5,128 nt of DNA. Source: an uncultured Sulfurimonas sp. Lineage in GTDB: Bacteria; Campylobacterota; Campylobacteria; Campylobacterales; Sulfurimonadaceae. The stretch is taken from the NCBI GenBank assembly GCA_937914675.1, contig CALDOC010000502.1, positions 1-5,128 of the forward strand, read 5' to 3'. Position numbers and translations under genes: made by a program. Numbering within the stretch: the stretch's first letter is position 1; every line of letters begins with the position of its first letter. Below are positions 1 to 5,128 of the stretch, one piece after another. A model generated the notes under the pieces. It searched no databases, was not told where the DNA came from, and saw only the letters and a program-made list of their open reading frames with translations.

Positions 1-34
1 CTATTTCATCCAATCTTTATTTTACACTCATATT

Positions 35-724
35 CTATATTATCGAAACATCAATTTTCCATATATTTTCCATTGTTTCCATATTTAATTTTTCTAGCGC
101 TTCTAAAAAATATTCTCTGCTAACTTCTTTAGCTCCTAAACTTTTTAAATGTTCTGTTGGAACTTGACAATCAACAAATTCATAGCCCCATGCTTTGAGA
201 TGTTTTATTAAAATAGCATATGCGGATTTAGAAGCGTCGCTTACATGAGAAAACATTGATTCTCCACAAAATACTTTTCCTATTGTTAAACCATACAAGC
301 CACCTACTAAAACACCATTATAATAGGTTTCAATGGAATGTGCCATGCCTAATCCATGAAGTACAGAATAAGCTTCTATAATATCATTACTGATCCATGT
401 TCCATTTTGATTATGTCTGGGAGTTGATGAACAATTTTGCATTACTGCTAGAAAGTCTGTATCAAAGCCATATTGAAATTTTTTGATACTTTTTTTTAAT
501 GAACGACTTAATTTAAAATCATCTAGTTTCATGATAAGTCTAGGATCTGGTGACCACCAAATAATAGGATCACCTTGGGAGTACCATGGAAATATTCCAT
601 TTTGATAAGCTCTAATAAGTCTGGATGGATTTAGGTCTCCACCCCAAGCGACAATTCCTTCTTCGCTTGCATTCCTTGGATCTGGAAAATTTAAACTATA
701 TTTGTTTAACTGTGGAATGTTCAA
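35..724 (-). CDS. aat: Leucyl/phenylalanyl-tRNA--protein transferase
   Basis: Cytosolic aminoacyl-transferase that moves Leu or Phe from its tRNA onto the N-terminus of proteins beginning with Lys or Arg, creating an N-degron for ClpS/ClpAP. The 229 residues are a normal full length. Visible family motifs, in order: GIVAWGGDLNP (23-33), AYQNGIFPWYS (39-49), IIWWSPDPR (54-62), GGLYGLTIGK (141-150), GESMFS (154-159), the DCQ box (185-187) and HLKSLGA (192-198). By alignment from memory, E155, D185 and Q187 match the E. coli residues E156, D186 and Q188. The start is TTG at 724-722. It overlaps the clpA stop as TTGA and has an AAAGAGA Shine-Dalgarno-like stretch (729-735) just upstream. The next Met, at residue 65, would remove the conserved N-terminal half, so TTG is the sensible start. 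It is the last gene seen in the operon. It is more AT-rich, with more A/T-ending codons, than clpA. Function is very secure. Confidence 0.97.
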   Translation of the reverse strand: MNIPQLNKYSLNFPDPRNASEEGIVAWGGDLNPSRLIRAYQNGIFPWYSQGDPIIWWSPDPRLIMKLDDFKLSRSLKKSIKKFQYGFDTDFLAVMQNCSSTPRHNQNGTWISNDIIEAYSVLHGLGMAHSIETYYNGVLVGGLYGLTIGKVFCGESMFSHVSDASKSAYAILIKHLKAWGYEFVDCQVPTEHLKSLGAKEVSREYFLEALEKLNMETMENIWKIDVSII

Positions 725-2898
725 TTTATCTCTTTAAACGTTAGGTTGAGCTTGTCAGTGAAATCTACATTCACCTCTCCTCCATTTTTAAGTTTGCCAA
801 ATAATATCTCATCGCTTAATTTATTCGTGATGTTATCTTGTATAAACCTTTTTATTGGTCTAGCTCCCATCTCAATCGAATATGCGGTGGTTGCAATATG
901 CTCAACGGCTTTTAAAGATATCAATACTGAGATTTTTTTCTTTTTGAGTTCCTTATTTAGCTCGGTTATGAATTTTAGCACTATCCCTTGAACTGTAGCA
1001 ACGCTTAATTGTTTAAACTCAATAATGGCATCCAATCTATTTCTAAATTCAGGAGTAAAAAAAGATTTCATCTCTTCATCTTTAGAAATATTTTCATCTT
1101 TGTGGAAGCCCATTACGTTTCTTGCCGACGCGCCAATGTTTGACGTCATGATGAGTATAACGTTTTGAAAGTTGGCTTTGTACCCATTGTTATCAGTTAA
1201 AGTGGCGCTATCCATAATTTGAAGTAAAATGTTTATTAGATCCGGATGCGCTTTTTCTATCTCGTCTAAAAGTAAGACGCTGTAAGGGTGTTTTTTTATA
1301 GCTTCGGTTAGAAGCCCACCTTGCTCGTATCCTACATAGCCAGGAGGCGCGCCTACTAATCTACTTAGCGCATGTTTCTCCATATATTCACTCATATCGA
1401 ATCTTTCAAAATGAATATTTAGAGTGTCGCTTAGCGCAATGGCAAGTTCGGTTTTGCCAACTCCCGTTGGACCCGAGAAAAGAAAAGAAGCTATTGGTTT
1501 ATTTGTGGGAGTGAGGCCCGCTTTAGAAATTTTGATGGCATTGTTAACTTTATCTATGGCGTTGTCTTGGCCTATCACTCTGAGTTTTAGATCCCTCTCA
1601 AGATTAACGAGCGAGCTAGTTTCTTTTTGGCTAATAGTGGAACTTGATATCCCAATGATCGTTGATATTGTAGCTTCAATATGAGTGGCTGTTACTTTAT
1701 TTTTATTGGACTTTTTAAGATGAAATGAAGCGGCTGTCTCATCTAAAAGGTCAATGGCTTTGTCTGGTAAATATCTATCTGTAATATACCTTTTAGAAAG
1801 TGAAATCGCGCTTTTAAGCGCTTTATTCGTATAGTGTACCTTGTGATGTTTTTCATATTTGCTTTGCAAACCTTTTAGTATGAGATAGGTTGTCTTATCT
1901 GAGGGTTCGTTGATGTCAACCTTGGAAAATCTTCTGCTTAGAGCCTTGTCTTTTTCAAATCCATTTCTGTACTCCGCAAAAGTTGTCGCGCCTAAGCAAG
2001 TCAACTCTCCCGAAGCGAGAGCCGGTTTTAGTTGGTTTGCCGCGTCCATGGTTCCGCTTGTGGCTCCTGCTCCAATTAGGGTATGGATTTCGTCTATAAA
2101 AAGAATTGCGTTTGGCTTTGTTTTTAACTCGTCCATGACGCCTTTAAGTCTTTTTTCAAATTCACCTCGATATTTAGTTCCAGCGAGTAAAGCGCTCATG
2201 TCAAGCGCGTAAAGTTCCGAGTCTTTTATGATTAGAGGTACGTCACCTGAAGAGATATTTAAAGCCAATCCCTCCGCTATGGCCGTTTTACCAACGCCAG
2301 CCTCTCCCACTAAAATAGGATTATTTTTTTTTCTTCTACATAAAATTTGAATCACTCTCTGTATCTCTGAGTCTCTGCCGATAACGGGATCTATTTTTCC
2401 CTCTTTTGCTTTTTGAAGTAAATCAATAGTATATTTATTTAAGTAAGACTCTTTATTTGTCTGAACATGGTTAATGTTCGCATGTGAAATAAACTCCAAT
2501 ATATCTAATCTTGATATGTCGTATTCACTTAAGAGCATAGAGGAAAAGGTGTGCTCTTCCTCATATAAGGCCGCCAACAAATCACCTACGTCTGCGATAT
2601 TTTGCTGTGCGGATTGGATATGTTTAATCATATTGTCAACAAGACGAGACAAGGCGACGCTTTCATAAGGATCTTGTTCTAGACCATCTGGAAGAGCGTT
2701 TATTTGAGTCTTTATGTACGTACCTAACGCCTCTTTCATTTTTTCAATGTCTCCACCGCATGCGGAAATGATGAGGGTTCCTTTTTCGGAGGACAGTAGG
2801 AGATAAAAGACATGTTCTATAGTTAAATACTCATGTCTTAGTTTCTTTGCAAATAGAATTGATTTTTGAAATATTTCATTAAGAGAAGAACTAATCAT
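721..2898 (-). CDS. clpA: ATP-dependent Clp protease ATP-binding subunit ClpA
   Basis: Hexameric AAA+ unfoldase that threads substrates into the ClpP peptidase; with ClpS it handles N-degron proteins. The 725 residues compare with 758 in E. coli. Domains: Clp N-domain (about 1-140), first AAA+ module with Walker A GEAGVGKT (198-205), Walker B ILFIDE (265-270), pore loop KYRG (242-245) and RRF arginine region (322-324). The second module has Walker A GPTGVGKT (476-483), pore loop GYVG (520-523), Walker B VLLLDE (541-546), arginine finger RNR (619-621) and sensor-2 GARPIKR (678-684). The short linker between modules, with no long ClpB-type coiled-coil M domain, separates it from ClpB; adjacent clpS separates it from ClpC. 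The ClpP-docking tripeptide is MGF (596-598). ATG start at 2898, one base after the clpS stop, with a very strong Shine-Dalgarno. All key ATPase residues are intact. Confidence 0.98.
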   Translation of the reverse strand: MISSSLNEIFQKSILFAKKLRHEYLTIEHVFYLLLSSEKGTLIISACGGDIEKMKEALGTYIKTQINALPDGLEQDPYESVALSRLVDNMIKHIQSAQQNIADVGDLLAALYEEEHTFSSMLLSEYDISRLDILEFISHANINHVQTNKESYLNKYTIDLLQKAKEGKIDPVIGRDSEIQRVIQILCRRKKNNPILVGEAGVGKTAIAEGLALNISSGDVPLIIKDSELYALDMSALLAGTKYRGEFEKRLKGVMDELKTKPNAILFIDEIHTLIGAGATSGTMDAANQLKPALASGELTCLGATTFAEYRNGFEKDKALSRRFSKVDINEPSDKTTYLILKGLQSKYEKHHKVHYTNKALKSAISLSKRYITDRYLPDKAIDLLDETAASFHLKKSNKNKVTATHIEATISTIIGISSSTISQKETSSLVNLERDLKLRVIGQDNAIDKVNNAIKISKAGLTPTNKPIASFLFSGPTGVGKTELAIALSDTLNIHFERFDMSEYMEKHALSRLVGAPPGYVGYEQGGLLTEAIKKHPYSVLLLDEIEKAHPDLINILLQIMDSATLTDNNGYKANFQNVILIMTSNIGASARNVMGFHKDENISKDEEMKSFFTPEFRNRLDAIIEFKQLSVATVQGIVLKFITELNKELKKKKISVLISLKAVEHIATTAYSIEMGARPIKRFIQDNITNKLSDEILFGKLKNGGEVNVDFTDKLNLTFKEIN

Positions 2899-2899
2899 A

Positions 2900-3199
2900 T
2901 TACTCCTCCTCCATAGTGGCTTTTAAAGGAAAACCACTCTCTTGGGCTTTTTTGATGACTTGCATAACTTTCGTTTCGGCTATCTCATGCGTATATATTC
3001 CACATAAGCCCCTCTCTTTTTTATGCACCTCTAACATGATGTTTTCCGCTTCTTCATAGCTTTTATGAAAAATACTGATTAAAACGTCAATCACAAAATC
3101 CATGGACGTATAATCATCATTAAGTATGAACACTTTATATTTTTTTGGATATTTTGTAGTCACGTCGTCCATTAGTTCATAGTTTGTATGTGTCGCCAT
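2900..3199 (-). CDS. clpS: ATP-dependent Clp protease adaptor ClpS (N-recognin)
   Basis: Small adaptor that binds N-terminal Leu, Phe, Tyr or Trp and delivers the protein to the N-domain of ClpA. It has 99 residues, close to the usual 100-110. A flexible N-terminal extension (about 1-19) precedes the folded core. N-degron pocket residues are visible: N27 and D28 in the motif LNDDYTSM, gatekeeper M33, and H59 in LEVHKKERG. These keep the same spacing as E. coli N34, D35, M40 and H66. The conserved IAETKV segment (73-78) follows. ATG start at 3199, preceded by AGGA that overlaps the TAG stop of the upstream PLP enzyme gene (6-nt gap). Its own stop lies one base before clpA. Its last three Glu codons form the clpA ribosome binding site. 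No residue looks abnormal. Confidence 0.98.
   Translation of the reverse strand: MATHTNYELMDDVTTKYPKKYKVFILNDDYTSMDFVIDVLISIFHKSYEEAENIMLEVHKKERGLCGIYTHEIAETKVMQVIKKAQESGFPLKATMEEE
2903..2912 (-). promoter_or_regulatory. Strong clpA ribosome binding site inside the clpS 3' end
   Basis: Minus-strand GGAGGAGGAG, made of the last three Glu codons of clpS. It is followed by TAA, one T, and the clpA ATG. The AGGAGG core lies six bases before the start, which is optimal. This fixes the clpA start and suggests reinitiation by ribosomes finishing clpS. Confidence 0.85.
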
Positions 3200-3205
3200 A
3201 TTTTC

Positions 3206-4441
3206 CTACTTTGCCGCGTTTAAAAAGTCTTCTAAAATGTCTTCTGGATTTTCAAGACCGATGGAAATCCGTAGGAGGCCTTCCGTGATTCCGAGAAATT
3301 TTTTTGTTTCATCGTCAAAGTCACTGTATATCGTCGACGCCATGTGAAGAGCCAAAGTTCGACTGTCTCCAATATTCGCCGTGATGGTCGCAATTTTTGT
3401 CGCGTTTAAGAAATGGTAGGCCTTTTCTTTCGTTCCCATGTCTATAGTCAGGAGCGTTCCACATCCATATTTAAAGTCTGTTAAATATCTTTGATGATGC
3501 GGGTGCGTTTCCAAACAAGGATGATTCACTTTTACTCCTTGTTTAGTGAGTTCCTTGGCAAGGAATTCAACGCTATTTACAATCCTTGGCAGTCTAAGCG
3601 CCAACGTTTCCAATCCTAGCATGGTTTGGTAGCTTGCATGCGCGTTTGCGCTCATGCCAAAGTCTCTTAAAGCTCTTTTTTTAGCTATAGGAATAAGCGC
3701 TATTTTGCCAGCTTTTTTTATTATTTTTTCTAAATCTTTATATCTTGGCGTTTTAAATTTATCTTCGCCATCTTCAATTGCGCGAAAAACAACGCATCCT
3801 CCAAGAGCCGATGAATTCCCCGAGATTATTTTCGTAGTGGAGTAAACGACAATGTCGGCGCCAAGTTCAAGAGGTGAAACGATTAATGGAGTAATGGTGT
3901 TGTCAACTATTAGCGCCACTCCTGATTCTTTGGCGATGTTTGCGATCGCCCGTATGTCTGGAAGCCTCATATTTGGATTTCCAACACTCTCAAGAAAAAT
4001 AATCTTTGTATTTTCGGTTATAGCTTCTTGAATGTTTTTTAATTCATCCACGTCAAAAAATGTCGTTTTTACGCCAAACCTGCTTAAAGTTTCGCTAAAG
4101 AGAGCGTACGTACCACCAAAGAGACCACCAACGCTTATGATTTCATCTCCAGCCGATACGATTGACATGGTCGCGAGAGTCGTGGCGGCCATTCCCGAGC
4201 TTGTGGCGACCGCGCCCACGCCCCCATCCATATCAGCAAGTATGGATTCAAGTTTTGAAGTGGTCGGGTTTCCCATACGAGAGTAAAGTGGTTTTTTAAC
4301 GCTGCCGTCAAAAATTCCTTCGGCGATTTCTGGCGTAACGTACGCGAAAGACGCGGAATTTGTAAGAGTGGGAGACACCGCTCCATCTTTACTTCCAACG
4401 GATTGAACAAATTTTGTACAATATTTTTCAAAATGATTCAT
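3206..4441 (-). CDS. PLP-dependent Cys/Met metabolism enzyme, probable O-acyl-homoserine sulfhydrylase
   Basis: A 411-residue fold-type I enzyme of the Cys/Met metabolism family (MetB/MetC/MetY/MetZ/methionine gamma-lyase). Such cytosolic enzymes use PLP to replace or eliminate the gamma substituent of homoserine derivatives; the best guess is homocysteine synthesis from O-acetyl- or O-succinylhomoserine and sulfide. Visible: YSRMGNPT (53-60), PLP phosphate loop SSGMAA (81-86), LFGGTY (107-112), pyridine-binding D180 in VDNT, Schiff-base K204 in STTK, and carboxylate-binding R391 in LLRIS. At residue 108 there is Phe where MetB, MetY and methionine gamma-lyase normally have the ring-stacking Tyr. 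From memory, MetZ-type sulfhydrylases also have Phe here. The exact substrate is not decidable, so no symbol is given. ATG start at 4441, with AAAAGG (4452-4457) ten bases upstream. First gene of the clpS-clpA-aat operon. GC is about 44% in lines I counted. Confidence 0.85.
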   Translation of the reverse strand: MNHFEKYCTKFVQSVGSKDGAVSPTLTNSASFAYVTPEIAEGIFDGSVKKPLYSRMGNPTTSKLESILADMDGGVGAVATSSGMAATTLATMSIVSAGDEIISVGGLFGGTYALFSETLSRFGVKTTFFDVDELKNIQEAITENTKIIFLESVGNPNMRLPDIRAIANIAKESGVALIVDNTITPLIVSPLELGADIVVYSTTKIISGNSSALGGCVVFRAIEDGEDKFKTPRYKDLEKIIKKAGKIALIPIAKKRALRDFGMSANAHASYQTMLGLETLALRLPRIVNSVEFLAKELTKQGVKVNHPCLETHPHHQRYLTDFKYGCGTLLTIDMGTKEKAYHFLNATKIATITANIGDSRTLALHMASTIYSDFDDETKKFLGITEGLLRISIGLENPEDILEDFLNAAK

Positions 4442-4451
4442 TTAAAATAGA

Positions 4452-4457
4452 CCTTTT
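4452..4457 (-). promoter_or_regulatory. Ribosome binding site of the PLP enzyme gene
   Basis: On the minus strand this reads AAAAGG, ten bases before the ATG at 4441. It supports that ATG as the start. Spacing is a little long and the match is partial. Confidence 0.5.
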
Positions 4458-4470
4458 AATTATTTGATAA

Positions 4471-4476
4471 ATTATA
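4471..4476 (-). promoter_or_regulatory. Predicted -10 box, PLP enzyme-clpS-clpA-aat operon
   Basis: A perfect TATAAT on the minus strand, about 30 bases upstream of the ATG at 4441, giving an expected start of transcription near 4464 and a leader of roughly 22 nt. No good -35 box is seen at 16-18 bases upstream (the sequence there is CTATAT), which is common for sigma-70 promoters in Campylobacterota. It probably drives all four minus-strand genes, because no gap between them is large enough for another promoter. Internal promoters inside coding sequence cannot be excluded. Confidence 0.6.
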
Positions 4477-4526
4477 CCTTAGTTGTGATAAATATATAGA
4501 TAATTGTAATATCAGTGTCCTTTTTA

Positions 4527-4535
4527 TGATAGAAT
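4527..4535 (+). promoter_or_regulatory. Predicted extended -10 promoter of the zapB-like/zapA-like pair
   Basis: Plus-strand TGaTAGAAT is an extended -10 element (TG, one base, then a one-mismatch TATAAT), preceded by a T-run. Transcription would begin at about 4541-4543, giving a leader of about 25 nt before the ATG at 4568. No convincing -35 box is visible, which fits an extended -10 promoter. It is back to back with the minus-strand operon promoter, about 50 bases away. Confidence 0.55.
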
Positions 4536-4556
4536 TATAGTAACATTAAAAGTATG

Positions 4557-4560
4557 AGGA
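4557..4560 (+). promoter_or_regulatory. Ribosome binding site that decides the start of the coiled-coil gene
   Basis: AGGA lies seven bases before the ATG at 4568 but only one base before the in-frame ATG at 4562. The spacing therefore favours 4568 as the true start, which removes two residues (Met-Arg). Confidence 0.7.
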
Positions 4561-4567
4561 AATGAGA

Positions 4568-4795
4568 ATGGACGAAGAGACGATTATAGATAAGTTAAGT
4601 GATAAAGTGTCACAAGTTTTACAACAGTATGATTCACTCAAGGGTGAGTGTGCCATGATGAGAACGGAGTTGATGACGTTAAAAGCTGAACGTGAACTAA
4701 AAGATAAAGAGATAGAAAGATTGACTGAAGAGAATGTCATGAAAGATTTAGAAATAGAAGAGATTATAACTAAAATTGAAAATATTTTAGGTTGA
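4568..4795 (+). CDS. Small coiled-coil protein, ZapB-like candidate
   Basis: A 75-residue, highly charged protein that looks helical over its whole length. Hydrophobic residues (Ile, Leu, Val, Met) recur in a heptad-like rhythm from about residue 6 to the end, with no Pro and Gly only at residue 26 and the C-terminus. There is no signal peptide or membrane segment, so it should be cytosolic. Size and all-coiled-coil design match E. coli ZapB (81 residues), which bundles the Z-ring through ZapA, and the next gene encodes a ZapA-like protein. The link to ZapB rests on architecture and neighbourhood, not on clear sequence identity; other short coiled coils could look alike. The start at 4568 is chosen by Shine-Dalgarno spacing; ATG at 4562 is the alternative. 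The gene ends in TGA six bases before the next ATG, so the two are surely cotranscribed. Confidence 0.8.
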   Translation: MDEETIIDKLSDKVSQVLQQYDSLKGECAMMRTELMTLKAERELKDKEIERLTEENVMKDLEIEEIITKIENILG

Positions 4796-4801
4796 TAATG
4801 C

Positions 4802-5020
4802 ATGAGTAAAAAAATAGGTTTAAATATTGGTGGTCGTAATTTTGATGTCGATGTGGATGAAAGATTTGCTCTCTTTTTGGAACGTCGGATGGCTAAAGAC
4901 TTCAATATAGATGGTAATAATGACTTAAAAATTTTACTACAAGCTTATGTTAGAAGAACTCATGAATTATACACGCAAGAACAAAAAATGGATGAAATTA
5001 TAAGAAAAATCGACAGGTAG
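4802..5020 (+). CDS. zapA: ZapA-like cell division protein
   Basis: A 72-residue cytosolic protein whose N-terminus (IGLNIGGRNFDVDVDE, 5-20) resembles the ZapA strand pattern: hydrophobic-x-hydrophobic-x-Gly-Arg-x-Phe, then alternating residues. A helical segment (about 21-35) and a longer amphipathic helix rich in Glu, Lys and Gln (about 40-72) follow. ZapA binds FtsZ and cross-links protofilaments at midcell. It is shorter than E. coli ZapA (109) or B. subtilis ZapA (85), so the C-terminal coiled coil used for dimer-dimer contact is reduced. The start is ATG at 4802; an overlapping ATG at 4798 stops after three codons. A weak AGG (4789-4791) lies inside the end of the upstream coiled-coil gene, suggesting coupling. 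Family assignment is by pattern only; the gene itself is convincing. Confidence 0.75.
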   Translation: MSKKIGLNIGGRNFDVDVDERFALFLERRMAKDFNIDGNNDLKILLQAYVRRTHELYTQEQKMDEIIRKIDR

Positions 5021-5053
5021 ATTGTATTTAATAAATTTATAAGTTAAAAGTAG

Positions 5054-5059
5054 TATAAT
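5054..5059 (+). promoter_or_regulatory. Predicted -10 box of the tRNA-Arg gene
   Basis: A perfect TATAAT in the AT-rich spacer after the zapA-like gene, 28 bases upstream of the mature tRNA 5' end. Transcription would start near 5066. There is no clear -35 box. It gives the tRNA its own promoter, although read-through from the upstream pair is also possible since no terminator is visible. Confidence 0.6.
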
Positions 5060-5064
5060 TCCAG

Positions 5065-5081
5065 TCTCTTAAAAAAAGAGA
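5065..5081 (+). other. Small stem-loop in the tRNA leader
   Basis: TCTCTT (5065-5070) pairs perfectly with AAGAGA (5076-5081) around a five-A loop, with a possible extra G-U pair outside. It sits between the expected transcription start and the tRNA 5' end. There is no T-run after it, so it is not a good terminator. It may simply be part of the 5' leader removed by RNase P, or chance. Confidence 0.4.
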
Positions 5082-5087
5082 TGGTGT

Positions 5088-5128
5088 GCGCTCGTAGCTC
5101 AGCTGGATAGAGCACTGGTTTGCGGTAC
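5088..5128 (+). tRNA. tRNA-Arg (anticodon GCG), 5' part, cut by the window edge
   Basis: The first 41 bases of a tRNA read off cleanly: acceptor strand GCGCTCG (5088-5094), T8-A9, D stem GCTC/GAGC (5097-5100 and 5110-5113) around loop AGCTGGATA with the invariant GG, A26, anticodon stem CTGGT (5115-5119), and loop TTGCGGT (5120-5126). The visible AC after the loop pairs with the last two stem bases. U33 is at 5121, so the anticodon is GCG (5122-5124), which reads CGC and by wobble CGU, both Arg. G36-G37 matches the TrmD m1G37 site. The 3' half (rest of anticodon stem, variable loop, T arm, acceptor, CCA) lies beyond the window. tRNA identity is very secure; isotype is from the anticodon alone. 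Confidence 0.93.

Noticed and set aside
1..34. Sequence downstream of aat, possible start of a further minus-strand gene (a TTG near positions 15-13) or a terminator
   Set aside because: Too short to judge. The ATGs there stop within a few codons, and there is no hairpin with a T-run.
1..123. Plus-strand frame open from the window edge through the end of aat
   Set aside because: Almost entirely antisense to conserved Aat coding sequence, has no visible start, and encodes a low-complexity Phe/Leu/Ile string.
746..2668. Several plus-strand open frames opposite clpA
   Set aside because: They are antisense to a full-length ClpA with every motif intact and lack ribosome binding sites.
4135..4431. 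Minus-strand 98-codon frame inside the PLP enzyme gene
   Set aside because: Same strand, other frame, over conserved PLP-enzyme coding sequence; no independent family pattern.
4442..4526. Operator or riboswitch (SAM or methionine type) in front of the PLP enzyme gene
   Set aside because: The predicted leader is only about 22 nt and AT-rich; no riboswitch-sized fold or clear inverted repeat is seen.
4546..4905. Minus-strand 119-codon frame, longer than either small plus-strand gene it overlaps
   Set aside because: Its Ser/Ile/Leu-rich product is the expected reverse complement of charged coiled-coil codons. The plus-strand genes have a promoter, a Shine-Dalgarno and a ZapA-like product.
5021..5053. 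Palindrome ATAAATTTAT (5031-5040) as operator or terminator of the zapA-like operon
   Set aside because: Only A and T, ten bases, no GC stem or T-run; expected by chance in such AT-rich sequence.
5021..5087. 6S RNA, which follows zapA in E. coli
   Set aside because: The spacer is only 67 bases and a tRNA follows; there is no room for a roughly 180-nt RNA.
1..5128. CRISPR arrays, insertion sequences, phage or toxin-antitoxin elements
   Set aside because: No direct-repeat series, transposase motifs or inverted terminal repeats were noticed; every long stretch is explained by housekeeping genes.

Overview
The window is an ordinary-looking chromosomal segment, most likely from the Campylobacterota (Epsilonproteobacteria), perhaps a Sulfurimonas-like or Sulfurospirillum-like organism. 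The grounds are the low to moderate GC content, the gene order clpS-clpA-aat (which I recall from Campylobacter), good TATAAT-type -10 boxes without clear -35 boxes, and the style of the short ZapA-like protein. Genus is inference; no marker gene settles it.

Layout. A minus-strand unit covers 4441 down to 35: a PLP-dependent sulfur-amino-acid enzyme (O-acyl-homoserine sulfhydrylase type), clpS, clpA and aat. The gaps are 6 nt, 1 nt and then a 4-nt overlap, so this is almost certainly one operon with translational coupling. A probable promoter lies at about 4471-4476. A divergent, AT-rich region (4442-4567) also carries a plus-strand extended -10 promoter. That promoter serves two small genes: a 75-residue all-coiled-coil protein (ZapB-like in architecture) and a 72-residue ZapA-like protein. 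After a 67-nt spacer with its own TATAAT box and a small leader hairpin, a tRNA-Arg begins and runs off the right edge. Positions 1-34 hold nothing I can assign.

How the genes work together. Aat puts Leu or Phe on proteins that start with Lys or Arg. ClpS recognises the resulting N-terminal Leu/Phe (and Tyr/Trp). ClpA unfolds the substrate and feeds it to ClpP, which is encoded elsewhere. The whole bacterial N-degron (Leu/N-degron) branch apart from ClpP is therefore in one transcription unit, behind a methionine/cysteine-type biosynthetic gene. The divergent pair probably belongs to Z-ring assembly at cell division.

I did not find a clearly undescribed system. The points most worth a second look are the zapB-like/zapA-like pair, the GCG anticodon of the tRNA-Arg, the single-operon N-degron module, and a drop in GC content exactly where clpA gives way to aat.
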